NCBI GenBank assembly: GCA_001805575.1
Contig: MHGN01000071.1
Span: 1-44,552, forward strand
Length of the DNA: 44,552 nucleotides
DNA from: Omnitrophica WOR_2 bacterium RIFCSPHIGHO2_02_FULL_45_21
GTDB lineage: Bacteria > Omnitrophota > Gorgyraeia > Gygaellales > UBA12090
Direction of reading: 5' to 3'
Shown here: positions 32,019-39,946 of the stretch, in pieces
How the letters are laid out: each line of letters starts with the position of its first letter
Numbering within the stretch: position 1 is the first letter of the stretch
Position numbers and translations under genes: made by a program
The notes under the pieces: generated by a model
Database searches by the model: none
What the model saw: the letters and a program-made list of their open reading frames with translations, nothing else
What the model was told of the DNA's origin: nothing

Positions 32019-32798
32019 GTGTTCAAAATCAAGCGCTACACATTTTCTCCTCCGCCCGCTGTTTTTTTCAGCGTAATAATTACCTTCATCCTTGCCGCGC
32101 TTCTTAAATCAAAACTACTCGACGTATTCTCATTCCCTTTAAAAGCCGCATCAGGCTTTGTCTCAGATTTTAGCGCGCTGATTACCTATAAGTTTATCCA
32201 GAACGAAAATAATAACCTCAAAAGCCAACTCTCTGAATTAGCAAGAGACGACGTATTGCTGGATGAACTGCGTCAGGAAAACGAGCGCTTAAAGAAACTT
32301 CTTGCTCTTAAACAAGGATCGCTGTTTCTTACGGTAGCGGCTGAAGTTATTGCCGGGCTTCCCGATAATTGGTCAAGAGGAGTAATGATTGACAAAGGCC
32401 TAAGTGCAGGCATAAAAGTCGGTAACGCGGTCATTGCTCAGTCAGGATTGGTTGGCAGAGTCGTAGAGGTTTCTGATCAGAGCGCAAAGATAATGCTGCT
32501 TGATGACCCTGATAGTTCAGTAAGCGCTTTCCTCCAGAGAACAAGGGAGGATGGCCTTATCTCAGGAAACATTGCCGGCGGGCTAGAGATGCGCTATTTA
32601 GATAAGGACAGCGGTGTAGCAATTGGCGACGTGATTCTCACTTCAGGATTAACCAGGAATTATCCGCCTTCGCTCGTCATTGGCAGGGTTAGCGGGATTA
32701 ATGATGATCCGCAGGGATTGGGCAAGCGCTGTCTGGTTGAGCCATTTGTAAATCTGAAAAGCATAGAAGAGGTTTTGGTTATTACGGGCAGCAACTAA
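32019..32798 (+). CDS. mreC: Rod-shape-determining protein MreC
   Basis: A 259-residue bitopic protein: transmembrane helix at about 14-33, periplasmic coiled coil around residues 60-95, then the double beta-barrel domain with DKGLSAGIKVGNAVI and GLVGRVVEVSDQSAKIMLLDDPDSSV, both typical. MreC activates PBP2-RodA and links it to MreB. A GTG start is used without a clear ribosome binding site. It is followed by a 55-base gap that contains a heptamer array. Confidence 0.93.
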   Translation: MFKIKRYTFSPPPAVFFSVIITFILAALLKSKLLDVFSFPLKAASGFVSDFSALITYKFIQNENNNLKSQLSELARDDVLLDELRQENERLKKLLALKQGSLFLTVAAEVIAGLPDNWSRGVMIDKGLSAGIKVGNAVIAQSGLVGRVVEVSDQSAKIMLLDDPDSSVSAFLQRTREDGLISGNIAGGLEMRYLDKDSGVAIGDVILTSGLTRNYPPSLVIGRVSGINDDPQGLGKRCLVEPFVNLKSIEEVLVITGSN

Positions 32799-32826
32799 TA
32801 GTTTTTTATTGAGTCTTGCGTCAGAA

Positions 32827-32854
32827 ACGCACGACGCACGACACACGACGCAAA
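32827..32854 (+). repeat. Heptamer array directly before mreD
   Basis: ACGCACG, ACGCACG, ACACACG and ACGCAAA follow in tandem and end on the first base of the mreD ATG. The ending CGCAAATGGC is identical to that of the array before ftsQ. There is no Shine-Dalgarno sequence. Reading-frame continuity upstream produces the spurious N-terminal extension of the track ORF at 32809. Confidence 0.8.
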
Positions 32855-33333
32855 TGGCGCATTCTTCCCGTTATCTAAAACTTGCCCTATTTGTCTTCAT
32901 AGTGGCTTTATTACAAATAAGTATCCTCCCGCGGGTATGGCTTTTTAGGATCAAGCCGGATCTGTTTCTAATCGTAGTTTTCCTTACAGCAATGAATTCA
33001 AGAAGTATGCCCGAGATAGTTTTCTTATCATCAGGCTGCGGTTTAGTAAAAGATATTTTTGCTTTTCGCCTTTTTGGGCTTAATGCCCTGACCATGAGCC
33101 TTTCGGCTCTTTTGGTCTACGGTATCTTTCAAATCTTAAATAAAGAATTAAAAGGGATAAAATTCCCTATTTTAATTTTAGTTACGTTGATAAACTACAT
33201 AGTGCTGACAATTATTTTTGGAAGGTCTTATCTCTTCGCAGGATTTCTTGAGGCAATTGTAAATTGCTTGTTCCTGCCCTTCTTAGGTATTGTCTATGAT
33301 TTTTTTATCCCCCTGCGCAGGCAATGCGTATAA
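32854..33333 (+). CDS. mreD: Rod-shape-determining protein MreD
   Basis: About 159 residues from the ATG at 32854. The track ORF starts at 32809, but its first 15 residues are encoded mostly by the heptamer array and are polar, while MAHSSRYLKLALFVF gives a normal MreD beginning. There are about five transmembrane helices; KPDLFLIVVFL and GLVKDIFA are typical MreD blocks. MreD is an elongasome membrane protein of unclear biochemical role. It overlaps mrdA by 10 bases. Confidence 0.9.
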   Translation: MAHSSRYLKLALFVFIVALLQISILPRVWLFRIKPDLFLIVVFLTAMNSRSMPEIVFLSSGCGLVKDIFAFRLFGLNALTMSLSALLVYGIFQILNKELKGIKFPILILVTLINYIVLTIIFGRSYLFAGFLEAIVNCLFLPFLGIVYDFFIPLRRQCV

Positions 33334-35027
33334 ATAAAGTCCGATTCTTGATTGAGTTGTTGTTTGTCATCCTGCTAATGGGAGTATTTTACCTCCAGAT
33401 TATACGGGGTAATTTTTATTTTTCCTTAAGTATCAGGAATTGTGTCAGGATTATACCTTTTGCAGGAGTAAGAGGAAAAATATTAGACCGCAACGGAAAA
33501 ATTATTGTAGATAACCGCGTATCCTATAATATAAGTATTTTGCCCCGGGAATTTAAGCAAAATGTCAATAACCTTGATAAATTAGCCGCGCTTTTGAATA
33601 AATCAGCTTCAGGAATAAATAAGATAATCAAAAAGGATTTCATTTCTGCGTCTAGACCAATTATCGTAGCCAAAGATGTTGATAAAAGGACTGCCTTTTT
33701 GATTGAAGAGAATAAGTTTGCCCTGCCAGCCGTTGTGGTTGAGGTCATACCTAAGCGCAGCTACCCGTATCATAATAGTGCTGCTCATCTCCTTGGTTAT
33801 TTAGCCCGCATAGACCGTTGGAGGGTTAGGAAACTTAAAGATTACGGTTATGAAGTCAAGGATATGGTTGGTTTCACAGGAATCGAAGAAAGCTTAGAGC
33901 AGGTTTTGCGCGCTCAAGACGGCGGCATCCAGCTTGAGGTTGACCATCGGGGAGGTATGAGCAGGGTCCTGGGTTTTAGGCAATCCAGACACGGTAAAGA
34001 TGTCCACTTGACCATAGATATAAGAATACAGAAAATCATTGAGCATGCCTTTGCGGGAAGAAGAGGGGCTGTGGTAGTGATGGAGCCTGATAGCGGAAGG
34101 ATTATTGCTTTAGCCAGTTTCCCCAATTTCTATCCTCATATGTTCCTGGAAGAAGATAACTCCGGATACATCAATGGCCTTTTGACTGACTCCGGCGCCC
34201 CCTTTATGAACAGGGCAATATCCGGGCAATACCCTCTTGGTTCTATATTTAAGGTAGTTTCTGCAATCGCGGCTTTGGAAAAGAAAAAAATTACGGCTGA
34301 GAAAAGATTTTTTTGTCCCGGCAGGATGTTGGCAGGATTGAAAGAATTTAATTGCTGGAGCACGCATCATTCCCAGGATTTGTTAGAGGCGCTCACACAT
34401 TCCTGCAACGTCTATTTTTATCACCTGGCCCTCCTGCTTGGCGCGGATACCTTAAGTGAATATGCCGGGCGGTTTGGTTTAGGCAAGCCGAGCGGAATTG
34501 ATTTGCCTTACGAAGGGCAGGGATTTGTCCCTTCAGTATTGGCGCGCCGAATTAAACTGCGGAATTGGTATGATGGTGATACGGCAAATTTCGGCATCGG
34601 TCAAGGCGATTTGTTGGTTACGCCTATGCAGGCGGTAAGGCTCATCGCAGCCATTGCCAACGGTGGGAAGTTAGTTGTTCCGTATATAGTAGAGAGAATC
34701 GATAATCAAGAATTGAAGCCGAAGCCTGCAACTGACTTGGGCTTAGATGCGAAAATAATAAAAACAGTTATAGAAGGCTTAAAGCAGGTAGTAAATGCAG
34801 AAAGCGGAACGGCAAATATTGGCTGGGGCAACCTTAAGGTAGCGGGTAAAACCGGAACCGCCCAGGTGAAGAATAAGCTCTCCCATGGTTGGTTTGTGGG
34901 TTTTCTGCCATACGATAAACCCAAGCTTGTGTTTTGTTTTTTCTTAGAGCATACCGGGCCAAGTATTCATGCGGTAGTGCTTGCGCACCAGGTGTTTAAA
35001 CAGCTCCAAGAAGAAGGGCTGCTCTAA
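33324..35027 (+). CDS. mrdA: Elongation transpeptidase PBP2 (MrdA, class B)
   Basis: A 567-residue class B penicillin-binding protein that cross-links peptidoglycan during elongation with RodA. One transmembrane helix (about 9-27), the pedestal domain with RGKILDRNGKII, then the transpeptidase domain. Catalytic motifs are SIFK (Ser307-Lys310), SCN (360-362) and KTG (509-511). The mreD-mrdA-rodA context separates it from the septal FtsI at 2288. There is no obvious ribosome binding site; the start overlaps mreD. Confidence 0.95.
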   Translation: MRINKVRFLIELLFVILLMGVFYLQIIRGNFYFSLSIRNCVRIIPFAGVRGKILDRNGKIIVDNRVSYNISILPREFKQNVNNLDKLAALLNKSASGINKIIKKDFISASRPIIVAKDVDKRTAFLIEENKFALPAVVVEVIPKRSYPYHNSAAHLLGYLARIDRWRVRKLKDYGYEVKDMVGFTGIEESLEQVLRAQDGGIQLEVDHRGGMSRVLGFRQSRHGKDVHLTIDIRIQKIIEHAFAGRRGAVVVMEPDSGRIIALASFPNFYPHMFLEEDNSGYINGLLTDSGAPFMNRAISGQYPLGSIFKVVSAIAALEKKKITAEKRFFCPGRMLAGLKEFNCWSTHHSQDLLEALTHSCNVYFYHLALLLGADTLSEYAGRFGLGKPSGIDLPYEGQGFVPSVLARRIKLRNWYDGDTANFGIGQGDLLVTPMQAVRLIAAIANGGKLVVPYIVERIDNQELKPKPATDLGLDAKIIKTVIEGLKQVVNAESGTANIGWGNLKVAGKTGTAQVKNKLSHGWFVGFLPYDKPKLVFCFFLEHTGPSIHAVVLAHQVFKQLQEEGLL

Positions 35028-35037
35028 TTTTCGATAG

Positions 35038-36150
35038 ATGAAGACTACCATAAAAGACTATCTCATTCCCGTATTGATTCTAGTGATTACCTCCTTAAGC
35101 TTACTAACGCTCTACAGCGCGGTATATATCAAGGGTCCGTTTAAGGAAGGCTCAGTATTTATCCGCCAGCTAACCTGGATTTTATTAGGGTGGTTTACCT
35201 ACTTTGTTTTCAGCCGGCTATCCTATCGCCGGCTGATTAATTTTATTTATCCCTTTTACTTCCTGGTTATATTTTTCCTGCTCCTTGTTTTGGCTATCGG
35301 TATGATGCGTTTAGGCGCGCAGCGCTGGATAAAGCTCTGGTGGTTTAATTTCCAACCTTCAGAATTTGCAAAACTTGCTGTAATTTTAGTCTTAAGCCAT
35401 TATTTCAGCCGGAAAAGTTTAAGCGACATACGGCTTGACGTGGGAAAGTTATCATTTGGCAAAGGTATCATTTATCCCTTTTTACTCATACTCCTTCCCT
35501 TTGGGCTTATTGTAAAACAGCCAGATTTAGGAACTGCGCTCATCCTTCTGTTTGTTTTCCTGAGTATGGCTTATTTCTCCGGGGTAAAGATGCGCTATAT
35601 CACATTGACATTGGCGGCAGGAGCGTTTATAAGCCCCGTGTTTTGGCATTTCCTTAAGGATTATCAGAAAGACCGGCTGCTAGTTTTTCTCAATCCGAAT
35701 TTTGACCCCTTAGGCGCAGGCTATACAATCATTCAGTCAAAGATAGCCATCGGTTCAGGCAGGTTATTTGGAAAGGGCTGGCTTGCCGGGACGCAAGGGC
35801 AGCTCAATTTTCTTCCTGAATCCCATACCGATTTTATCTTTGGGATATTCGGCGAGGAAACAGGTTTTGCGGGCGCGCTTTTACTTCTTGGGGTTTATTA
35901 TCTTTTGTTTCGTAAGGCCTTTGCGATAAGCGCGAGGACCGATGATCATTTTGGAAAATTCCTTGCTTTTGCTATAGGCCTTATGTTTGCGATGCAGGTT
36001 TATATTAATATATCAATGACCCAAGGGTTGTCTCCGGTGGTGGGGCTGCCTTTACCCTTGATGAGTTATGGGGGATCGAGTATGCTGGTAAGCTTTATTT
36101 CCTTAGGGATTCTGCAGAATATTAATAGACGCAGAACGCAAGGCCCATGA
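35038..36150 (+). CDS. rodA: Elongation peptidoglycan polymerase RodA (SEDS family)
   Basis: A 370-residue SEDS glycosyltransferase that polymerises lipid II in the elongasome with PBP2. It has ten predicted transmembrane helices, with GAQRWIKLWWFNFQPSEFAK, VKQPDLGTALIL, ESHTDFIFGIFGEETG and PVVGLPLPLMSYGGSS in the expected order. It follows mrdA by 10 bases. Its last residues (RRRTQGP) are encoded by a degenerate heptamer array, and its stop overlaps the start of the radical SAM gene by four bases (ATGA). Confidence 0.95.
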   Translation: MKTTIKDYLIPVLILVITSLSLLTLYSAVYIKGPFKEGSVFIRQLTWILLGWFTYFVFSRLSYRRLINFIYPFYFLVIFFLLLVLAIGMMRLGAQRWIKLWWFNFQPSEFAKLAVILVLSHYFSRKSLSDIRLDVGKLSFGKGIIYPFLLILLPFGLIVKQPDLGTALILLFVFLSMAYFSGVKMRYITLTLAAGAFISPVFWHFLKDYQKDRLLVFLNPNFDPLGAGYTIIQSKIAIGSGRLFGKGWLAGTQGQLNFLPESHTDFIFGIFGEETGFAGALLLLGVYYLLFRKAFAISARTDDHFGKFLAFAIGLMFAMQVYINISMTQGLSPVVGLPLPLMSYGGSSMLVSFISLGILQNINRRRTQGP

Positions 36151-36155
36151 CGCAA
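36128..36155 (+). repeat. Degenerate heptamer array at the rodA/radical SAM junction
   Basis: GACGCAG, AACGCAA, GGCCCAT and GACGCAA follow in tandem; in another phase these are CGCAGAA, CGCAAGG, CCCATGA, CGCAAGA. The array encodes the end of RodA and contains the ATGA overlap and start codon of the next gene. CGCAAGA is the same heptamer as in murD. Confidence 0.5.
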
Positions 36156-37871
36156 GAGTTATTACAAGATATACTCCTGCAGGTGAGAAAACCGGCGCGC
36201 TATCTCGGCAATGAGTGGAATGTGATCAGGAAGGATTTTCTCAAAGCAAAGGTAAAATTTGCCATTTGTTTTCCTGACCTCTATGAGGTAGGAATGAGTA
36301 ATCTGGGCCTGCGGATTATTTACGGCCTGCTCAATGCTCAAGAATCCGTTTCCTGCGAAAGGGTTTTTTTGCCTGACCTGGATATGCTTGAAATCTTGAG
36401 AGCAAGAAAGATTCCCCTATTTTCTTTGGAATCCAGGATGCCGTTGGTTGAATTTGACTTTATTGGTTTTACCTTGAGCTATGAATTGGATTATACAAAT
36501 ATACTGGCAATGCTGGATTTATCCGGCATTCCTCTCTTAGCCAGCCAGCGGAATTTAGATTTTCCTTTGGTAATTGCCGGTGGCAGCTGTGTGAGCAATC
36601 CCGAGCCATTAGCTGATTTTATAGATTTATTCCTGATTGGCGAGGCAGAGGAAGCGCTCCCGGAAATTATAGAAAGATATAAAGAAATACAAACCACGAA
36701 CCACAAACCACAAACCACAAAAGAAGAAGTTCTCAGGGAATTAGTTAAAATAGAAGGAGTGTATGTTCCGTCACTATATGAGGTTGAATATGATAGCTGC
36801 GCAGCGGTTAAGAAATTCTCGCCTAAGTATCCCGGTGTCCCCCCTCAAGTAAGAAAGCGCATTGTCAAGAATCTGGAGCAGGCCTATTATCCTACTAATT
36901 GGCTTGTTCCTTATGTCCAGATAGTTCATGACCGGGCCTCTATTGAGTTGATGCGGGGTTGTCCTCACCGTTGTAATTTCTGCCAGGCCAGAACCATCTA
37001 TCATAATCTCAGGCTCCGCTCAGCGCAAAAGGTTTTAGAGTTGACTAAGGAGGTAGAGCGGCTTTCAGGTTATGAGGAATTCTCTTTTCTTAGCCTATCC
37101 ACAAGCGACTATCCGTTTTTAAATGAAGTTATCAGTTCGCTGAAGGAAAAATTCCAGGAACAGGCTATCGCGATATCGCTTCCTTCGCTAAGGCCAAAGG
37201 CATATCTGGGCGATCTGGCTGCGGCCTTAGCCAAGGTGCGCAAGACCACCCTTACCTTTGCTCCCGAGGCAGGCAGTGTTAAACTGCGCAGACAGATTAA
37301 TAAGGACTTTAATATGGAGGAATTCTACGCAGCAGTTTTTGCCAGCTATAAGGCTGGCTGGAGGGCAATAAAGCTATATTTCATCATCGGCCTGCCGAAT
37401 GAGGATTATGAAGATTTGGATGGAATATTGGAGATTGCCCAGGAGGTCTGCCGTTTAAGAAAAGAAGCTGTTGGCAGGCCTGCTGAAGTTCGCTTGAGCA
37501 TCTGCCTTTTCATACCCAAGCCGCATACGCCCTTTGAAAGAGAAGCAATGGAATCCCAGAGCAGGCTGCGTAATAAAATTATCTATTTAAGAAGAAAGAT
37601 GGAATATTTACCCCGGGCTATTTCGCTTAATTTCCATAATCTAGAAAGCAGCCTCCTTGAGGCGGTATTGTCACGAGGGGATCGCAGCTTAGGAAGTGTT
37701 CTGCTAGAGGCATATAAGAGAGGGTGTCTACTGGATGCCTGGCCGGAATATTTCAAATTTGACCTTTGGCGGGCTGCTTTTAATCAATGTAATAGGTCGC
37801 CCGATTCTTATCTAAAGGCAAAATCAAGCGATGAAATTCTTCCCTGGCAGCATATAGATTTAAGCGCTTAA
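36147..37871 (+). CDS. Radical SAM protein with N-terminal B12-binding-like domain (TIGR03960-like)
   Basis: A 574-residue radical SAM protein. Residues about 30-170 resemble the cobalamin-binding-like domain (GEAEEALPEI follows it), and the iron-sulfur cluster motif GCPHRCNFCQAR gives Cys272, Cys276, Cys279 in C-x3-C-x2-C spacing. ISLPSLRPKAYL, LTFAPEAGS and FIIGLPNEDYEDL are typical of the TIGR03960 group, whose function is not established to my knowledge. A heptamer array encodes residues about 182-191. It overlaps rodA by four bases; related genes are often near the shape genes or rng/rplU. Confidence 0.85.
   Translation: MTQELLQDILLQVRKPARYLGNEWNVIRKDFLKAKVKFAICFPDLYEVGMSNLGLRIIYGLLNAQESVSCERVFLPDLDMLEILRARKIPLFSLESRMPLVEFDFIGFTLSYELDYTNILAMLDLSGIPLLASQRNLDFPLVIAGGSCVSNPEPLADFIDLFLIGEAEEALPEIIERYKEIQTTNHKPQTTKEEVLRELVKIEGVYVPSLYEVEYDSCAAVKKFSPKYPGVPPQVRKRIVKNLEQAYYPTNWLVPYVQIVHDRASIELMRGCPHRCNFCQARTIYHNLRLRSAQKVLELTKEVERLSGYEEFSFLSLSTSDYPFLNEVISSLKEKFQEQAIAISLPSLRPKAYLGDLAAALAKVRKTTLTFAPEAGSVKLRRQINKDFNMEEFYAAVFASYKAGWRAIKLYFIIGLPNEDYEDLDGILEIAQEVCRLRKEAVGRPAEVRLSICLFIPKPHTPFEREAMESQSRLRNKIIYLRRKMEYLPRAISLNFHNLESSLLEAVLSRGDRSLGSVLLEAYKRGCLLDAWPEYFKFDLWRAAFNQCNRSPDSYLKAKSSDEILPWQHIDLSA
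36691..36718 (+). repeat. Four-unit heptamer array inside the radical SAM gene
   Basis: AAACCAC, GAACCAC, AAACCAC and AAACCAC follow in tandem; three units are identical and one differs by a single base. It encodes QTTNHKPQTT, an apparent insertion of about ten residues between the end of the B12-like domain and the conserved GVYVPSLYEV. Confidence 0.85.
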
Positions 37872-37892
37872 GTATATTGAGTTATTGTCAGC

Positions 37893-37921
37893 TTGACTTT
37901 AGGCCGGAGGCGGTATAGTAT
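37893..37921 (+). promoter_or_regulatory. Possible promoter of the c-di-GMP/pilus segment
   Basis: TTGACT (37893-37898) is followed by TATAGT (37914-37919, spacer 15) or TAGTAT (37916-37921, spacer 17). It lies in the 172-base gap between the radical SAM gene and the HAMP-GAF-GGDEF gene and would give a leader of about 115 bases. Moderate match only. Confidence 0.45.
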
Positions 37922-38003
37922 ATATAAAAATAACATAAAAACTGAAAGAGCGGAATATAAGATTTTCGTAATCGTAATCGCTGCTCCGTAAAGCGTAATT
38001 TTT

Positions 38004-38031
38004 AATTACCAATTAGCAGTTGCTGATTGAT
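38004..38031 (+). repeat. Degenerate heptamer array before the degenerate GGDEF gene
   Basis: AATTACC, AATTAGC, AGTTGCT and GATTGAT follow in tandem, directly upstream of the GGGAGG ribosome binding site. Similarity between units is partial. The preceding bases contain CGTAAT twice in tandem (hexamer) and a third CGTAAT, so the whole leader is repeat-like. Confidence 0.35.
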
Positions 38032-38043
38032 GGGAGGCAAGCT

Positions 38044-39408
38044 ATGGCAAAAATAGCAGCATTATCTTCGCGAAGCATTCGCCACCGGCTTTTTATCGCG
38101 CTCTGCCTGATGAGCATCATTCCTGCGTTGGTATTCTTGAATTATATCTTCCCCAGCATATTCGTAAGTTCTGTTTCCAGGATAAACCTTTTCCTGGTCA
38201 TTCCGGTTATCGTGGTTATTGTATTGCTTGGGTTTATCCTAATCAAGCAGATTGTGGATCCTATTATCCGCATCAGCCAAGATGCGAAATCGATTGCCGG
38301 AGGAGACCTGGAGAGGCGCATTGGGATTGAAGGCAAGGATGAGATAGGCCAGCTGGGCGCGGCCTTAAATAAAATGACCGCTAAAATTAGAGAAAATATG
38401 GATGAGCTGAAAAATTACGGCTCAAGGACTGCCGAGATAAATATCCAAATTCAGAAGCGGATTGTGGCTACCTCAGGCCTATTGCAGATTTCAGGATTAA
38501 TCAGCTCAGCGGCTAAGCTGGACGATGTCTTAAATCTTTGCGTTGAGAAGGTCCAGGGATTGGCGGATTCCTCCTGCGGCTTCATTTTATTTCTAGAAAA
38601 TGAGCGGTTTTCCATAAGGGCCTGCGGTGGGCTGGATATACAGATAGAGAAGAATTTAAATTTCTCAAGCGGTAATGAATGTATCGCCCAGCTATTTAAA
38701 AAGCATGGCTTAACCGCTATCTACGCAAAAAACTCCTCCGCCTTTTTCCAGGAATTCTTAAATACATTCAATTTGAAGAGCCTCTTATGTATGCCTATCT
38801 TCTCCAGGGGTAAGCCTATCGCGTTATTGGGAATCGGCAATAATGTCTCTGATTTTATTTACAGCCCCGAAGATAGCGAGCTTTTGGAGATTTTCGGCAG
38901 GCAGGCGGCCATCGCCATTGAAAATGATATCTTGCTGCGCAGGGTTGAGAAATTAGAAATCAAGGATATGCTCACCGGGCTCTATAATGAACAGTATATC
39001 CGCGACCGCCTTGATGAAGAAATTAAGAGGGCGGTTTCCTATCAGCGGCCCTGCGGATTTATCCTGGCAAAGCTCAATAATTTCAACGCTTACCAAAACA
39101 AATACGGGCAGATTATTTGCGAAACAGCGCTTAAGAAAATCGCCTCTTGTTTAAGCGCTGCCTTAAGCGATGTGGAGCGTATTGCGCGCTTTTCGGATTA
39201 TGAGTTCGCTATTGTCTTGCCGGAGAAGAATAAACGTTCCTGCGAAGAGATAGCCGGGAAGCTTAAGGAGAAAGTGCAATATATTTTTAAAGAGGAGCCA
39301 GAGCCGGATAAGAGATTAACCATCAGTACGGCAGTAGCTGAAAATCCCCTGGATGGGACAAACGCGCGGGAATTGATAGCCTTTGCGCAAGAATTGTTAG
39401 GCGGATAA
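38044..39408 (+). CDS. Membrane HAMP-GAF protein with degenerate GGDEF domain
   Basis: About 454 residues from ATG 38044, which has GGGAGG 6 bases upstream; the track start is a TTG at 38020. There are two N-terminal transmembrane helices (about 18-37 and 48-67), a HAMP domain (about 68-120), a GAF domain (about 145-280) and a C-terminal GGDEF-fold domain beginning MLTGLYNEQYIRDRL. The signature motif is RFSDYEF (382-388) instead of RxGGDEF, so the domain is probably not an active diguanylate cyclase and may bind GTP or act as a scaffold. It precedes an MshEN gene and two pilB-type ATPase genes. Confidence 0.85.
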   Translation: MAKIAALSSRSIRHRLFIALCLMSIIPALVFLNYIFPSIFVSSVSRINLFLVIPVIVVIVLLGFILIKQIVDPIIRISQDAKSIAGGDLERRIGIEGKDEIGQLGAALNKMTAKIRENMDELKNYGSRTAEINIQIQKRIVATSGLLQISGLISSAAKLDDVLNLCVEKVQGLADSSCGFILFLENERFSIRACGGLDIQIEKNLNFSSGNECIAQLFKKHGLTAIYAKNSSAFFQEFLNTFNLKSLLCMPIFSRGKPIALLGIGNNVSDFIYSPEDSELLEIFGRQAAIAIENDILLRRVEKLEIKDMLTGLYNEQYIRDRLDEEIKRAVSYQRPCGFILAKLNNFNAYQNKYGQIICETALKKIASCLSAALSDVERIARFSDYEFAIVLPEKNKRSCEEIAGKLKEKVQYIFKEEPEPDKRLTISTAVAENPLDGTNARELIAFAQELLGG

Positions 39409-39427
39409 GGTTATTTCACTTTTAAGA

Positions 39428-39877
39428 ATGCCCAAAAAATGCATTAACAAAAAATTAGGCGAAATATTGGTTGAGCAGGGTTTGATTACCCAGGGTCAGC
39501 TGGAGATCGCTCTGGGATTACAGGAACAAAAAGGCGGATTAATCGGCGAACTGCTGGTTGAGCTTAAGTTTGTCAGCGAGGAGGATATCGCCAAGACGCT
39601 TACCGCCCAGTACGGTTTTGCCTATTTGCCGCTGAGTAATTACGAGATTGACCAGGAATTAATCAAATTTATCCCGGAGCGGGTTGCCAGCCAGTACCGG
39701 CTCATTCCGGTTGATAAAATCGGAAACAACTTAACCGTGGCAATGAGCAATCCTCTGAATAGCCAGGCAATAGAGGACCTCGAGACGCTTTTAGGATGCG
39801 AGGTCCAGGTTTTTGTTTCTACCAATTCCGACATTTTACAGGCGATTGAAAAATACTACAAAATCAGTAACAAGTAA
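39428..39877 (+). CDS. Stand-alone MshEN (GspE/PilB N-terminal) domain protein
   Basis: A 149-residue protein consisting only of the N-terminal domain of type II secretion/pilus ATPases. KLGEILVEQGLIT (residues 9-21) keeps both glycines of the cyclic di-GMP-binding MshEN motif, and a second motif starts LIGELLVELKF. The remainder (FIPERVASQYRLIPV, LTVAMSNPLN) matches the region before the ATPase core in the two genes downstream. There is no Walker motif. Possibilities are a free c-di-GMP sensor acting on the neighbouring ATPases, or the remnant of a truncated third ATPase. Its stop codon lies in a repeat-like stretch. Confidence 0.85.
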   Translation: MPKKCINKKLGEILVEQGLITQGQLEIALGLQEQKGGLIGELLVELKFVSEEDIAKTLTAQYGFAYLPLSNYEIDQELIKFIPERVASQYRLIPVDKIGNNLTVAMSNPLNSQAIEDLETLLGCEVQVFVSTNSDILQAIEKYYKISNK

Positions 39878-39906
39878 CTAGTGCACTAGTAACCCGCAAC
39901 CAATAA
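39865..39906 (+). repeat. Heptamer-like stretch with a perfect palindrome after the MshEN gene
   Basis: CAGTAAC, AAGTAAC, TAGTGCA, CTAGTAA, CCCGCAA and CCAATAA show loose 7-base periodicity (TAGTAAC and CGCAAC variants). The stretch contains the perfect 14-base palindrome ACTAGTGCACTAGT (39877-39890) just after the stop codon. It fills most of the gap to the first ATPase gene. Confidence 0.45.
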
Positions 39907-39946
39907 TTCTATTTTGGTCTCTTTAATTACGAATTGCTAAAATGAT

